DNA from: Dysgonamonadaceae bacterium
GTDB lineage: Bacteria > Bacteroidota > Bacteroidia > Bacteroidales > Azobacteroidaceae
Length of the DNA: 32,889 nt
Assembly: GCA_031267385.1 (NCBI GenBank)
Contig: JAIRZF010000171.1
Location: 1 to 32,889, forward strand
Direction of reading: 5' to 3'
The first letter of the stretch is position 1; every line of letters starts with the position of its first letter. A program made the position numbers and the translations under genes. Below the pieces are notes generated by a model, which worked only from the letters and a program-made list of their open reading frames with translations, did no database searches and was not told where the DNA came from. Shown here in pieces: positions 9,093-20,492 of this stretch.

Positions 9093-9287
9093 ATGAAAAA
9101 GATTATTAATTATATCAAAGAAGCTTATAGCGAGCTTGTGTATAAGGTGTCTTGGCCTACAAGACAAGAATTGACGAGTAGCACTGTTGTCGTGATGACT
9201 GCTTCCCTTATAATGGCGGCGGTGATATTTCTCATTGATTTTGGATTTGAGTCTATAGTCAAGTTCTTTTACGGTAAAATCTTTTAA
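9093..9287 (+). CDS. secE: Preprotein translocase subunit SecE
   Basis: 64 aa; YIKEAYSELVYKVSWPTRQELTSSTVVV plus single TM; position between tRNA-Trp and nusG. Confidence 0.96.
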   Translation: MKKIINYIKEAYSELVYKVSWPTRQELTSSTVVVMTASLIMAAVIFLIDFGFESIVKFFYGKIF

Positions 9288-9296
9288 TCAAGGACA

Positions 9297-9836
9297 ATGT
9301 CTGAAGTTGAAAAGAAATTTTATGTTCTTAGAGCCGTAAGTGGCAAAGAGAATAAAGTTAAGGAATATCTTGAGGCGGAAATTAAAAATTCCGGTCTCGG
9401 GAACTATATTTCTCAAGTACTTATTCCTACGGAAAAAGTTTTTACGGTACGTAACGGAAAGAAGATGTTGAAAGAACGCGCCTATCTTCCCGGTTACATT
9501 ATCATTGAAGCTAATCTGGTAGGAGAGGTCATGCACTTCCTCAAAAATGTAACTTATGTAATTGGATTCCTGGGCGGAAATGCGCCTGTGCCCCTCAGAA
9601 CATCAGAAGTAAACCGTATTTTGGGTACTGTTGATGAATTGCAGGAACAGGCGGAAGAACTGGATATCCAATTCTACGTAGGCGAAACGGTAAAAGTTAC
9701 TTCCGGGCCTTTCAATGGTTTTTTTGGAGTTATTGAAGAAATCAATACCGAAAAGAAGAAATTGAAAGTTATGGTCAAAATTTTTGGTCGTAAAACGCCA
9801 CTGGAGTTGGGGTATATGCAGGTTGAAAAAGAATAG
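9297..9836 (+). CDS. nusG: Transcription termination/antitermination protein NusG
   Basis: 179 aa; NGN and KOW-like segments (ETVKVTSGPFNGFFGVIEEI). Confidence 0.97.
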   Translation: MSEVEKKFYVLRAVSGKENKVKEYLEAEIKNSGLGNYISQVLIPTEKVFTVRNGKKMLKERAYLPGYIIIEANLVGEVMHFLKNVTYVIGFLGGNAPVPLRTSEVNRILGTVDELQEQAEELDIQFYVGETVKVTSGPFNGFFGVIEEINTEKKKLKVMVKIFGRKTPLELGYMQVEKE

Positions 9837-9899
9837 TCGGTGGTTACGAACCGGTTATGAAAAGGTTGTAAGATCTTAAAACTTAAAATTAAATTAACA

Positions 9900-10343
9900 A
9901 TGGCTAAAGAGATTGCTGGACAACTAAAATTTCAAATTAAATGAGGAGCAGCAAACCCTTCTCCACCGGTAGGGCCTGCACTGGGTTCTAAAGGTATTAA
10001 CATTATGGAGTTTTGCAAGCAATTTAATGCCAGAACCCAAGACAAGCCGGGTAAGATATTACCGGTTGTAATTACTTACTACGCCGACAAGTCTTTCGAT
10101 TTTATCGTTAAAACGCCACCGGTTGCAATCCAATTACTGGAAGCGACCAAACAAAAAAGCGGATCTGCAGAACCCAACCGTAAAAAAGTTGCGGAAATTA
10201 CCTGGGATCAGGTAAAGACCATCGCAGAAGATAAAATGGTTGATTTGAACTGTTTCACGCTGGAAGCTGCCATGAAAATGGTTGCCGGTACAGCAAGAAG
10301 TATGGGTATTGCAGTAAAAGGGACTTTCCCTGTAAACAATTAA
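9900..10343 (+). CDS. rplK: 50S ribosomal protein L11 with in-frame TGA at codon 15 (9942-9944)
   Basis: Frame-0 translation [47 protein letters not shown]...GTFPVNN; 148 codons including the final TAA, the normal L11 length. The ORF track only found the part after ATG 10005. Confidence 0.93.
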
Positions 10344-10359
10344 AAACTTCAATAGAGAT

Positions 10360-11058
10360 ATGAGTAAACTTACAAAAAATCAGAAGTTGGCTTTAAGCAA
10401 AGTTGAAGCAGGGAAATTATATACACTCAGAGAAGCATCTGCTTTGGTGAAAGAAATTACTACCGCCAAATTTGATGCATCAGTCGATGTCGACGTACGT
10501 TTGGGTGTTGATCCCCGTAAAGCTAACCAAATGGTAAGAGGTGTGGTTTCACTGCCTCATGGAACAGGTAAGCAAGTTAGGGTTCTCGTATTATGTACTC
10601 CCGATCAGGAAACTGCTGCGAAAGAAGCAGGCGCCGAGCATGTGGGACTTGACGAATATATAGAGAAAATCAAAGGCGGTTGGACTGATATTGATGTCAT
10701 CATCACTCAGCCTGCAATCATGGGTAAAATTGGCGCTTTAGGTCGTATATTGGGTCCTCGTGGCTTGATGCCGAATCCTAAGAGCGGAACGGTTACCAAT
10801 GATGTCGCTACTGCCGTGAAAGAAGTAAAACAAGGTAAAATCGACTTCAAAGTGGATAAAGCCGGTATCGTTCATACTTCTGTCGGTAAGGTTTCTTTCT
10901 CTCCGGAACAAATTCGCGATAATGCAAAAGAGTTTGTTTCTACATTGAACAAGTTGAAACCTACAGCTGCTAAAGGAACGTACATTAAGAGCGTTTATCT
11001 TTCAAGTACTATGAGTCCGGGTATTCAGATTGACCCTAAATCAGTTGATGAAAATTAA
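10360..11058 (+). CDS. rplA: 50S ribosomal protein L1
   Basis: 232 aa; [17 protein letters not shown] motif. Confidence 0.98.
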   Translation: MSKLTKNQKLALSKVEAGKLYTLREASALVKEITTAKFDASVDVDVRLGVDPRKANQMVRGVVSLPHGTGKQVRVLVLCTPDQETAAKEAGAEHVGLDEYIEKIKGGWTDIDVIITQPAIMGKIGALGRILGPRGLMPNPKSGTVTNDVATAVKEVKQGKIDFKVDKAGIVHTSVGKVSFSPEQIRDNAKEFVSTLNKLKPTAAKGTYIKSVYLSSTMSPGIQIDPKSVDEN

Positions 11059-11070
11059 AACAATTGAATT

Positions 11071-11586
11071 ATGAGAAAGGAAGATAAAACAGCTGTTATA
11101 GAACAAATTGCTACTACTATAGGAGCATATTCTCACTTCTATCTTACTGATATTGCTACGCTGAATGCGGCAAAAACCAGTGATTTGAGAAGAGAGTGTA
11201 CAAAACAAGAGATTAAACTGGTTGTTGTTAAAAACACCCTGTTTAGAAAAGCTTTAGAGAAAGCAGAAGGTGATTTTTCTGCTTTGGATGTTGCCCTGAA
11301 AGGAAATACTGCAGTCATGTTCTGTAATGCAGCTAATGTTCCTGCTAAACTCATCAAACAGGTTTCAAAAGGAACGGATATTCCTAAATTGAAAGCTGCT
11401 TATGTTGAGGAAAGTTTTTATGTTGGTGCACAACACCTCGACGCGCTTGTTTCTATCAAGAGTAAGAACGAACTTATCGGAGAAGTTATCGGATTGTTAC
11501 AATCTCCGGCAAAGAATGTTATTTCTGCTCTTCAATCGGGTGGTACGACCATCCACGGAGTGTTGAAAACACTTTCAGAAAGATAA
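11071..11586 (+). CDS. rplJ: 50S ribosomal protein L10
   Basis: 171 aa; position rplA-rplJ-rplL; typical L10 N-terminal region. Confidence 0.97.
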   Translation: MRKEDKTAVIEQIATTIGAYSHFYLTDIATLNAAKTSDLRRECTKQEIKLVVVKNTLFRKALEKAEGDFSALDVALKGNTAVMFCNAANVPAKLIKQVSKGTDIPKLKAAYVEESFYVGAQHLDALVSIKSKNELIGEVIGLLQSPAKNVISALQSGGTTIHGVLKTLSER

Positions 11587-11624
11587 TATTAAATTAGTAA
11601 TTAAACATTTAAAACTATACAAAA

Positions 11625-12002
11625 ATGGCAGATTTAAAAGCTTTTGCTGAACAATTGGTTAACTTAACCGTAAAAGAAGTAAATGAACTTGCTCAAATTT
11701 TGAAAGAAGAATATGGTATCGAGCCTGCTGCTGCAGCTGTTGCAGTTGCTGCTCCTGCCGCCGGAAGTGATTCTCCCGCTGTTGAAGAAAAAACTTCATT
11801 CGATGTGGTATTGAAAGAAGCAGGCGCTAATAAGTTAGCAATTGTAAAATTAGTTAAAGAATTAACCGGTCTTGGTTTGAAAGAAGCCAAAGACTTGGTA
11901 GACGGGGCTCCGAGCGCCCTGAAAGAAGGCGTTGCCAAGGATGAAGCTGATGCTTTGAAAAAATCATTGGAAGAAGCCGGAGCACAAGTTGAACTTAAGT
12001 AA
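11625..12002 (+). CDS. rplL: 50S ribosomal protein L7/L12
   Basis: 125 aa; Ala-rich hinge; [27 protein letters not shown]. Confidence 0.98.
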   Translation: MADLKAFAEQLVNLTVKEVNELAQILKEEYGIEPAAAAVAVAAPAAGSDSPAVEEKTSFDVVLKEAGANKLAIVKLVKELTGLGLKEAKDLVDGAPSALKEGVAKDEADALKKSLEEAGAQVELK

Positions 12003-12024
12003 TTATACCTGTAATCAGGTCTAT

Positions 12025-12062
12025 GGTTAAGAACCTTCGTGCAGAAGGTTCTTAACCTTTTT
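12025..12062 (+). terminator. rplL-rpoB intrinsic terminator / attenuator
   Basis: Perfect 14-bp stem GGTTAAGAACCTTC (12025-12038) / GAAGGTTCTTAACC (12044-12057), 5-nt loop, followed by TTTTT. Confidence 0.85.
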
Positions 12063-12101
12063 GTGTCTTTCATATATTCATTGTTCCAAATTCCGCAATA
12101 A

Positions 12102-15100
12102 ATGTCTGCAACAAACAATAACACCCAAAGAATTAATTTTGCCACGATTAAAAATCCGTTTGATTTTCCGGATTTTCTCGAAGTGCAATTGAAATCGTTC
12201 CAGAACTTTCTCCAATTAGATACTCCGCCTGAAAAAAGGAAAAACGAGGGTTTGTATAAGGTATTTGCAGAAAATTTCCCAATAGCAGATACCCGTAATA
12301 ACTTCGTTCTTGAATTCCTGGATTATTATATTGATCCTCCAAGGTATGCAATTGAAGAATGTATTGAAAGAGGACTGACATACAGCGTCCCTCTGAAGGC
12401 GAAGTTAAAATTGTATTGCACGGACCCGGACCACGAAGATTTCGATACGGTAATTCAAGATGTATATCTGGGCCCGATTCCGTATATGACCGAAAGAGGT
12501 ACATTCGTCATCAATGGAGCCGAACGTGTGGTCGTATCCCAATTGCACCGTTCTCCGGGAGTATTTTTCGGGCAAAGTATCCATACAAACGGGACAAAAC
12601 TTTACTCGGCAAGGATCATTCCTTTCAAAGGATCGTGGATCGAATTTGCAACGGACATCAACAATGTGATGTATGCATATATCGACCGTAAAAAGAAATT
12701 GCCCGTTACGACCTTGTTGCGTGCTATCGGTTTTGAAAGTGATAAGGATATCCTTGAAATTTTCAACCTGGCGGAGGAAATTAAGGTAAACAAAACGAAT
12801 CTGAAAAGTTCTATCGGACGTAAACTGGCTGCCCGTGTTTTGAAAACATGGGTGGAGGACTTTGTGGACGAAGATACCGGTGAAGTTGTTTCCATCGAAC
12901 GAAATGAAGTCCTTATTGACCGTGAGGTTATAATTGAGGAGCATCATGTCGATGAGATCCTGGAATCCGGAGTTCAAACGGTATTATTACACCGTGAAGA
13001 TCAAAACCTTTCCGACTTTGCTATCATCTATAATACCTTACAAAAAGATCCGAGTAATTCGGAACGCGACGCCGTGGTTTATATTTATCGCCAGTTGCGT
13101 AATGCGGATCCTGCAGATGATGCCAGCGCCAGGGAAGTTATCCAGAACTTGTTCTTCTCGGAAAAAAGATATGATCTTGGAGAAGTCGGACGTTACCGTA
13201 TCAACAAAAAGTTGAATTTGACTACCGGCATTGATGTGAAAGTTCTTACAAAAGAGGACATCATCGAAATCATCAAGTATCTGATTGAATTGATTAATTC
13301 TAAAGCCAATGTAGACGACATTGACCACTTGAGTAACCGTCGTGTTCGTACTGTTGGCGAACAATTATATAACCAGTTCGGAATCGGGTTGGCACGTATG
13401 GCCCGTACGATTCGTGAACGTATGAACGTGCGTGATAATGAGGTGTTTACTCCGATCGATCTGATCAATGCGAAGACGATTTCTTCTGTTGTGAATTCTT
13501 TTTTCGGAACAAATGCTCTGTCTCAGTTCATGGATCAGACCAACCCGTTGGCTGAAATTACACACAAACGCCGTATGTCGGCTTTAGGGCCGGGCGGACT
13601 TTCCCGTGAACGCGCCGGTTTTGAGGTACGTGACGTACACTATACTCACTACGGACGTCTTTGTCCTATTGAAACTCCTGAAGGCCCGAATATCGGTTTG
13701 ATTTCATCCCTCTGCGTATATGCGAAAATCAACGAGCTTGGATTTATCGAAACCCCATACCGGAAAGTTGCAGATAAGAAAGTGGATCTTAATCCGGAAG
13801 GTATCGTCTACCTTACAGCTGAAGAAGAGGAAGATAAGATTATTGCACAAGGGAATGCTCCGTTGAATGATGACGGAACATTTATTCTTAAACGTGTAAA
13901 ATCCCGTCAGGATGCCGATTATCCTGTTGTTGGCCCGGAAGAAGTTGAGTTGATGGACGTTTCTCCGACTCAGATTGCTTCTATCGCGGCTTCATTGATT
14001 CCTTTCCTTGAGCACGATGACGCCAACCGTGCATTGATGGGATCGAATATGATGCGTCAGGCAGTCCCGTTATTGTCTCCCGAAGCGCCGATCGTGGGAA
14101 CAGGTCTGGAAGGGCAGTTGATCAAAGATTCCCGTACTCAGATTGCAGCCGAAAGCGAAGGTACCGTCGTGTTTGTGGATGCAACACGTATTGATATTGA
14201 GTACGATCGTACCAAAGAAGAAGAATTCGTCAGTTTTGAATCTGCCGTTAAGTCTTACGGTATTCCTAAGTTCAGGAAAACAAACCAGAATACAACGGTT
14301 GACCTGCGTCCGATCTGCAGTAAAGGAGATCGTGTTACTAAAGGACAAATCCTGACCGAAGGTTATTCTACTGAAAACGGAGAATTGGCATTGGGTAAAA
14401 ACCTGAAAGTGGCATTCATGCCGTGGAAAGGATATAATTTCGAGGATGCTATTGTAATTAATGAGCGTGTTGTACGTGAAGATATCTTTACGTCGGTGCA
14501 CGTGGATGAATATATTTTAGAAGTTCGTGAAACAAAACGTGGCGTGGAAGAACTTACATCCGATATTCCGAATGTGAGTGAGGATGCGACCAAAGATTTG
14601 GATGAGAACGGAATTATCCGTATCGGGGCAAGGGTTGAACCCGGAGATATCCTGATCGGTAAGATCACTCCTAAAGGGGAATCGGATCCATCTCCCGAGG
14701 AAAAATTACTTCGCGCTATTTTCGGAGACAAAGCAGGGGATGTGAAAGACGCTTCATTGAAAGCTTCGCCGTCATTGCGGGGAGTAGTTATTGGAAGCAA
14801 CTTATTTTCTAAAGCTGTTAAGAAAAGAAAATCCAGATTGGCGGACAAAGCGCTGCTGCCGAAATTGGATGAGGAATTTGAAGATAAAGCGAGTGAATTG
14901 AAGTCTGTTCTTGTAGGAAAATTGTCGACCTTGACTCAGGGTAAGGTGTCTCCGGGAGTGAAAGACTTTATGAATGTCGAAGTCATAGGAAGAGGCGCTA
15001 AATTCTCCAAGGAAGATTTGAATAAAATCGATTACACTTCTGTTCATGTAAGTAAATGGACGACGGATTCAGCGAGAAATGAACTGATCCGTGATGTTAT

Positions 15101-15917
15101 CGTTAATTATCTGAAAAAATATAAAGAACTGGATGCCGAGCTGCGACGTAAGAAGTTCGACTACACGATTGGAGATGAGCTGCCAACCGGAATTATCCAG
15201 ATGGCTAAAGTTTATATCGCCAAGAAACGTAAGTTGCAGGTTGGAGATAAGATGGCAGGTCGTCACGGAAATAAGGGTATTGTGTCGCGCATCGTTCGTG
15301 AAGAAGACATGCCTTTCCTCGAAGACGGGACTCCGGTTGATATTGTGTTGAATCCGTTGGGTGTACCTTCACGGATGAACCTCGGACAGATTTTTGAAAC
15401 CGTATTGGGTTGGGCCGGGAAAAATCTCGGGTTCAAGTTCGCAACTCCTATCTTTGATGGAGCTTCATTGGAAGACCTCAATGAATGGACGGATAGAGCA
15501 GGTGTTCCTCAATATGGGAAAACATATTTGTATGACGGGGGCACGGGAGAACGTTTCGACCAGCCTGCTACCGTGGGTATTATCTATATGTTGAAACTTG
15601 GTCACATGGTTGATGACAAGATGCACGCCCGTTCGATCGGTCCGTATTCTCTTATTACCCAACAGCCGTTGGGTGGTAAGGCTCAATTCGGGGGACAACG
15701 TTTCGGGGAAATGGAAGTCTGGGCGCTTGAAGCATTCGGGGCATCCTTTATCTTGCAGGAAATACTCACGATCAAGTCGGATGATGTGGTTGGACGCTCC
15801 AAAGCTTACGAAGCAATCGTTAAGGGCGACCCGATGCCAATGCCGGGTATTCCGGAATCTCTCAATGTATTGTTACATGAGATGAGAGGTTTGGCGCTTA
15901 ACGTCACTTTAGAATAG
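12102..15917 (+). CDS. rpoB: DNA-directed RNA polymerase subunit beta
   Basis: 1271 aa; [41 protein letters not shown]. Confidence 0.99.
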   Translation: MSATNNNTQRINFATIKNPFDFPDFLEVQLKSFQNFLQLDTPPEKRKNEGLYKVFAENFPIADTRNNFVLEFLDYYIDPPRYAIEECIERGLTYSVPLKAKLKLYCTDPDHEDFDTVIQDVYLGPIPYMTERGTFVINGAERVVVSQLHRSPGVFFGQSIHTNGTKLYSARIIPFKGSWIEFATDINNVMYAYIDRKKKLPVTTLLRAIGFESDKDILEIFNLAEEIKVNKTNLKSSIGRKLAARVLKTWVEDFVDEDTGEVVSIERNEVLIDREVIIEEHHVDEILESGVQTVLLHREDQNLSDFAIIYNTLQKDPSNSERDAVVYIYRQLRNADPADDASAREVIQNLFFSEKRYDLGEVGRYRINKKLNLTTGIDVKVLTKEDIIEIIKYLIELINSKANVDDIDHLSNRRVRTVGEQLYNQFGIGLARMARTIRERMNVRDNEVFTPIDLINAKTISSVVNSFFGTNALSQFMDQTNPLAEITHKRRMSALGPGGLSRERAGFEVRDVHYTHYGRLCPIETPEGPNIGLISSLCVYAKINELGFIETPYRKVADKKVDLNPEGIVYLTAEEEEDKIIAQGNAPLNDDGTFILKRVKSRQDADYPVVGPEEVELMDVSPTQIASIAASLIPFLEHDDANRALMGSNMMRQAVPLLSPEAPIVGTGLEGQLIKDSRTQIAAESEGTVVFVDATRIDIEYDRTKEEEFVSFESAVKSYGIPKFRKTNQNTTVDLRPICSKGDRVTKGQILTEGYSTENGELALGKNLKVAFMPWKGYNFEDAIVINERVVREDIFTSVHVDEYILEVRETKRGVEELTSDIPNVSEDATKDLDENGIIRIGARVEPGDILIGKITPKGESDPSPEEKLLRAIFGDKAGDVKDASLKASPSLRGVVIGSNLFSKAVKKRKSRLADKALLPKLDEEFEDKASELKSVLVGKLSTLTQGKVSPGVKDFMNVEVIGRGAKFSKEDLNKIDYTSVHVSKWTTDSARNELIRDVIVNYLKKYKELDAELRRKKFDYTIGDELPTGIIQMAKVYIAKKRKLQVGDKMAGRHGNKGIVSRIVREEDMPFLEDGTPVDIVLNPLGVPSRMNLGQIFETVLGWAGKNLGFKFATPIFDGASLEDLNEWTDRAGVPQYGKTYLYDGGTGERFDQPATVGIIYMLKLGHMVDDKMHARSIGPYSLITQQPLGGKAQFGGQRFGEMEVWALEAFGASFILQEILTIKSDDVVGRSKAYEAIVKGDPMPMPGIPESLNVLLHEMRGLALNVTLE

Positions 15918-15922
15918 TTGGA

Positions 15923-15991
15923 AATTGAGAATTGAGAATGATTTGTGTCAATGGTTATTCTCAATTCTTAACTCTCAATTTTTAATTGACT
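15923..15991 (+). repeat. AATTGAG heptamer repeat and inverted copy in the rpoB-rpoC spacer
   Basis: AATTGAG-AATTGAG-AAT at 15924-15940; inverted ATTCTCAATT at 15958-15967 and ACTCTCAATTTTTAATTGAC downstream. Confidence 0.85.
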
Positions 15992-16028
15992 ACGTCGATT
16001 TTTCAAATTCTTAATTCTTCATTAATAT

Positions 16029-19000
16029 ATGGCTTTCAGAAAAGAGATAAAAGCAAAAAATAGTTTTTCTAAGATTTCCATTGGTTTGGCGTCTCCGGAT
16101 GAGATTCTGGGAGGTTCCAGTGGTGAAGTTCTGAAACCGGAAACAATTAATTATCGTACTTACAAGCCCGAACGCGACGGTTTGTTTTGCGAACGTATTT
16201 TTGGTCCGGTAAAAGATTACGAATGTCATTGCGGTAAATATAAAAGGATCCGTTATAAAGGGATCGTTTGTGACCGTTGTGGTGTTGAAGTAACAGAGAA
16301 AAAAGTTCGTCGTGAGCGTATGGGACATATTCACTTGGTAGTTCCCGTGGCTCATATTTGGTATTTCCGTTCATTGCCCAATAAAATCGGGTATTTGCTG
16401 GGTTTACCGACTAAAAAATTAGATTCCATTATTTATTACGAGCGTTATGTGGTTATTCAACCGGGAGTGGAGAAGGATAGAGAAGTCTATGATCTTCTTT
16501 CGGAAGAAGAATATCTGGATATCCTTGATAAACTCCCGAAAGACAATCAATCATTAGAAGACGCAGATCCGAATAAATTTATCGCAAAAATGGGCGCTGA
16601 AGCCATTTATGATTTACTGGAACGGTTGGATTTGGATTCTTTGTCTTACGATTTGCGTCATAAAGCGAGCAATGATGCTTCTCAGCAACGTAAAAACGAA
16701 GCCTTGAAACGGTTGCAGGTTGTTGAGTCGTTCCGTACTTCTAAAGGTAAGAATCGTCCTGAATGGATGATCGTAAAAGTTGTTCCGGTTATTCCACCTG
16801 AATTACGCCCTTTGGTGCCACTGGACGGAGGCCGTTTTGCCACTTCCGACCTGAATGATTTATATCGTCGTGTGATTATCCGTAATAATCGTCTGAAACG
16901 TTTGATTGATATCAAAGCTCCGGATGTGATCCTTAGGAATGAGAAACGGATGTTGCAGGAATCCGTCGATTCATTGTTCGACAATTCACGTAAATCAAGC
17001 GCTGTTAAAACAGATGCCAATCGTCCGTTAAAATCATTGTCCGATAGTTTGAAAGGTAAACAGGGGCGTTTCCGTCAAAACCTGTTGGGTAAACGTGTTG
17101 ACTACTCTGCACGTTCGGTCATTGTTGTTGGACCGGAATTGAAAATGCACGAATGTGGATTGCCCAAAAATATGGCAGCCGAGCTTTATAAGCCATTTAT
17201 TATCCGTAAATTGATTGATAGGGGCATCGTAAAAACGGTTAAATCTGCAAAGAAGATCGTTGACCGTAAGGAACCTGTCGTCTGGGATATACTTGAATAT
17301 GTCATGAAGGGTCATCCGGTACTGTTGAACCGCGCCCCGACCTTGCACCGTTTGGGGATACAGGCGTTCCAGCCGAAATTGATCGAAGGAAAGGCAATTC
17401 AATTGCACCCGCTGTCATGTACCGCATTCAACGCCGACTTCGATGGAGACCAGATGGCTGTGCATTTACCTCTTGGTAATGAGGCTATTCTGGAAGCTCA
17501 AATGTTGATGTTGGCTTCTCACAATATTTTGAACCCTGCCAATGGGGCTCCTATTACCGTTCCCTCTCAGGACATGGTGTTGGGATTGTATTACATCACA
17601 AAGGTTCGTAAAGGAGCCAAAGGTGAAGGATTGATTTTCTACGGTCCGGAAGAAGCGGTTATTGCTTATAATGAAGGAAAAGTAGATATTCATGCTCCCA
17701 TTAAAGTGTATGTAAAAGACCTGGTTGACGGAGAGATTAAAACGGTAATGCGTGAGACTACTGTCGGGCGTGTTATGGTCAACGAAATTGTTCCGAAAGA
17801 GGTTGGTTATATCAATGAGATCTTATCGAAGAAATCGTTGAGGGATATTATCGGAAATGTCATCAAGATCTGTGGAGTTGCAAGAACCGCCCAATATCTT
17901 GATGAAATAAAAGACCTGGGATATTATATGGCTTTCAAAGGCGGATTGTCATTCAACCTTGAAGATATTATTATTCCTGCAGAAAAACAAAAACTGGTTG
18001 ATGATGGATATGCTGAAGTAGAACAGATTATGATGAACTATAACAGTGGATTTATCACGAATAACGAACGTTACAACCAGATAATTGATACATGGACTCA
18101 CGTAAACTCCCGTTTGTCGGATATTCTGATGAAACAATTGAGGGAAGACGATCAAGGATTCAACTCGGTATACATGATGTTGGATTCCGGAGCCCGGGGA
18201 TCTAAAGAACAGATTCGTCAGTTGTCCGGTATGCGGGGATTGATGGCAAAACCTCAAAAGAGTGGCGCCGAAGGAGGTCAGATCATTGAGAACCCGATCC
18301 TTTCAAACTTCAAGGAAGGTCTTTCGGTGTTGGAGTACTTTATTTCAACTCACGGAGCTCGTAAAGGTTTGGCTGATACGGCTTTGAAGACAGCGGATGC
18401 TGGTTATCTGACTCGCCGTCTGGTTGATGTATCCCATGATGTGATTATCAATGAAGAGGATTGCGGAACATTACGCGGTTTGGTGTGTACTGAACTTAAG
18501 AATAATGAAGAAGTTGTTGCTTCTTTGTATGAACGTATTCTGGGGCGTGTTTCTGTTCACGATGTACAACATCCTACTACCGGGGAAGTCATTGTCGAAT
18601 CAGGCCAGGAGATTACGGAAGACAAAGCAAAAGCGATACAGGAATCTCCGATCGAACGTATTGAAATCCGTTCGGTGTTGACTTGTGAATCGAAGAAAGG
18701 TGTTTGCGCCAAATGTTACGGGCGTAACCTTGCAACCGGTCGCATGGTTCAGAAAGGAGAAGCAGTGGGTGTTATCGCGGCTCAATCTATCGGGGAACCC
18801 GGTACTCAGTTGACATTGCGTACATTCCACGTAGGGGGTATTGCATCTAATATTGCTACGGAAAACAGTGTTGTTTCCAAATATGATGGTATTCTTGAAA
18901 TTGACGAGTTACGTACTGTCGATATTGTTGACGAATCAGGTAAAAAAGTACAGGTTGTGGTGAGTCGATTGTCGGAATTGAGAATTATTGATCCGCACAC

Positions 19001-20312
19001 TAAGATAGTGCTTCATACGCACAATATTCCTTATGCATCCAAGTTGTATTTTAACAATGGAGATCAGGTTAAAAAGGGAAATGTTGTTATTGAATGGGAT
19101 CCGTTCAATGCCGTTATCGTGTCGGAAGTTACCGGTAAGATTGCGTTTGAGAGCTTGATTGAAAATGTTACTTTCAAGGTGGAAAGTGATGAAACCACCG
19201 GTTTGAGAGAAAAAGTAATTATAGAATCCCGCGATAAGACAAAAGTTCCTTCCGCTCAAATTATAGATGCAAATGGGGAAATCCTGAAAACTTACAGTTT
19301 GCCGTTAGGGGCTCACGTTGTGAAGGAAAACGGAGATGCCGTTAAACTGGGGGAAGTTTTGGTTAAGATACCTCGTGCGGTTGGTAAAACCGGGGATATT
19401 ACCGGAGGTCTTCCACGTGTCACCGAGTTGTTTGAGGCTCGTAATCCATCGAATCCGGCAGTTGTTTCGGAAATTGATGGAGAAACCAGTTTCGGAAAGA
19501 TCAAACGGGGTAATCGTGAGGTAATCGTAACCTCTAAAACGGGTGAGTTTAAGACCTATTTGGTTCCACTTTCAAAACAAATCCTTGTGCAGGAGAACGA
19601 CTATGTCCGTGCCGGAACGCCGTTGTCGGACGGCGCTACTACTCCGTCTGATATTTTGGCGATCAGCGGCCCTACAGCCGTTCAGGAATATATCGTGAAT
19701 GAAGTTCAGGATGTTTATCGTTTGCAAGGGGTGAAGATCAATGACAAGCATTTCGAGGTGATCGTGCGTCAAATGATGCGTAAGGTGCAGATTGTAGAAC
19801 CGGGAGATACTCGTTTTCTTGAACAACAATTGGTTGATAAACACGATGTGATGGAAGAAAATGATCGTATCTGGGGCAAGAAAGTTGTTATGAACAGTGG
19901 CGATTCTCCCAATCTGAAACCGGGACAGATCGTTACGGTTCGTAAACTGAGAGATGAAAATAGCGCTTTGAAGCGTCGTGACCTGAAATTAGTTGAGGTG
20001 CGGGATGCTGTTCCGGCTACTGCCAACCAGGAATTGCAGGGTATTACACGTGCGGCATTGCAAACGACGAGCTTTATGTCTGCCGCTTCATTCCAGGAAA
20101 CGACTAAGGTGTTGAATGAAGCTGCGATTAACGGTAAAATAGATAAACTGGAAGGTATGAAGGAGAACGTGATTTGCGGTCACCTGATTCCCGCCGGTAC
20201 CGGTTGGCGTGATTATGAAAAATTAGTGGTTGGCGGCAAGGACGATTTTGAAAAAGCTCATGCAGCTTCCGGTCGTTCCAGAGCATTTGCTACCATGAGA
20301 GAAGAGGAATAA
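16029..20312 (+). CDS. rpoC: DNA-directed RNA polymerase subunit beta'
   Basis: 1427 aa; [12 protein letters not shown] catalytic motif; zinc-binding N-terminus. Confidence 0.99.
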   Translation: MAFRKEIKAKNSFSKISIGLASPDEILGGSSGEVLKPETINYRTYKPERDGLFCERIFGPVKDYECHCGKYKRIRYKGIVCDRCGVEVTEKKVRRERMGHIHLVVPVAHIWYFRSLPNKIGYLLGLPTKKLDSIIYYERYVVIQPGVEKDREVYDLLSEEEYLDILDKLPKDNQSLEDADPNKFIAKMGAEAIYDLLERLDLDSLSYDLRHKASNDASQQRKNEALKRLQVVESFRTSKGKNRPEWMIVKVVPVIPPELRPLVPLDGGRFATSDLNDLYRRVIIRNNRLKRLIDIKAPDVILRNEKRMLQESVDSLFDNSRKSSAVKTDANRPLKSLSDSLKGKQGRFRQNLLGKRVDYSARSVIVVGPELKMHECGLPKNMAAELYKPFIIRKLIDRGIVKTVKSAKKIVDRKEPVVWDILEYVMKGHPVLLNRAPTLHRLGIQAFQPKLIEGKAIQLHPLSCTAFNADFDGDQMAVHLPLGNEAILEAQMLMLASHNILNPANGAPITVPSQDMVLGLYYITKVRKGAKGEGLIFYGPEEAVIAYNEGKVDIHAPIKVYVKDLVDGEIKTVMRETTVGRVMVNEIVPKEVGYINEILSKKSLRDIIGNVIKICGVARTAQYLDEIKDLGYYMAFKGGLSFNLEDIIIPAEKQKLVDDGYAEVEQIMMNYNSGFITNNERYNQIIDTWTHVNSRLSDILMKQLREDDQGFNSVYMMLDSGARGSKEQIRQLSGMRGLMAKPQKSGAEGGQIIENPILSNFKEGLSVLEYFISTHGARKGLADTALKTADAGYLTRRLVDVSHDVIINEEDCGTLRGLVCTELKNNEEVVASLYERILGRVSVHDVQHPTTGEVIVESGQEITEDKAKAIQESPIERIEIRSVLTCESKKGVCAKCYGRNLATGRMVQKGEAVGVIAAQSIGEPGTQLTLRTFHVGGIASNIATENSVVSKYDGILEIDELRTVDIVDESGKKVQVVVSRLSELRIIDPHTKIVLHTHNIPYASKLYFNNGDQVKKGNVVIEWDPFNAVIVSEVTGKIAFESLIENVTFKVESDETTGLREKVIIESRDKTKVPSAQIIDANGEILKTYSLPLGAHVVKENGDAVKLGEVLVKIPRAVGKTGDITGGLPRVTELFEARNPSNPAVVSEIDGETSFGKIKRGNREVIVTSKTGEFKTYLVPLSKQILVQENDYVRAGTPLSDGATTPSDILAISGPTAVQEYIVNEVQDVYRLQGVKINDKHFEVIVRQMMRKVQIVEPGDTRFLEQQLVDKHDVMEENDRIWGKKVVMNSGDSPNLKPGQIVTVRKLRDENSALKRRDLKLVEVRDAVPATANQELQGITRAALQTTSFMSAASFQETTKVLNEAAINGKIDKLEGMKENVICGHLIPAGTGWRDYEKLVVGGKDDFEKAHAASGRSRAFATMREEE

Positions 20313-20340
20313 AATAGTGTTCTTTTCTAATTATAGATGA

Positions 20341-20375
20341 AAAAGGTCGTATTCAAAAGGGATACGGCCTTTTTT
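20341..20375 (+). terminator. Intrinsic terminator after rpoC
   Basis: AAAGGTCGTAT ... ATACGGCCTTT stem (one G-T pair) followed by a T run. Confidence 0.85.
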
Positions 20376-20439
20376 AATATCTTTGCAAAGTGGCGTGATT
20401 TTTAACAATCTAAAATTATGCAAATTAAATCGGGCAAGG

Positions 20440-20470
20440 ATTGATTTTACCTGATTTTTTACTACATTTG
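20440..20470 (+). promoter_or_regulatory. Candidate promoter (ATTG-N19-TACATTTG)
   Basis: Near-consensus -33 at 20440-20443 and consensus -7 at 20463-20470, just upstream of the transglutaminase gene. Confidence 0.5.
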
Positions 20471-20492
20471 TCAATATTAAATTTTTATCATT

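Noticed and set aside
9942-9944. Selenocysteine at the rplK UGA
   Set aside because: The position is a conserved Gly in L11, not Cys, and I saw no convincing SECIS-like hairpin directly downstream, only weak 4-5 bp pairings.
9900-10343. A +1 or -1 programmed frameshift (prfB-like) as explanation of the rplK stop
   Set aside because: L11 similarity is in the same frame before and after the TGA; the +1 frame after the stop reads unrelated sequence and soon hits TAG.
12405-12977. Long antisense ORFs within rpoB, rpoC, susC and GH130 (e.g. 12405-12977 -, 14363-14848 -, 25695-26138 -, 31904-32539 -)
   Set aside because: They lie opposite strongly conserved coding sequence, have low-complexity unrecognisable translations and no promoter; shadow ORFs.
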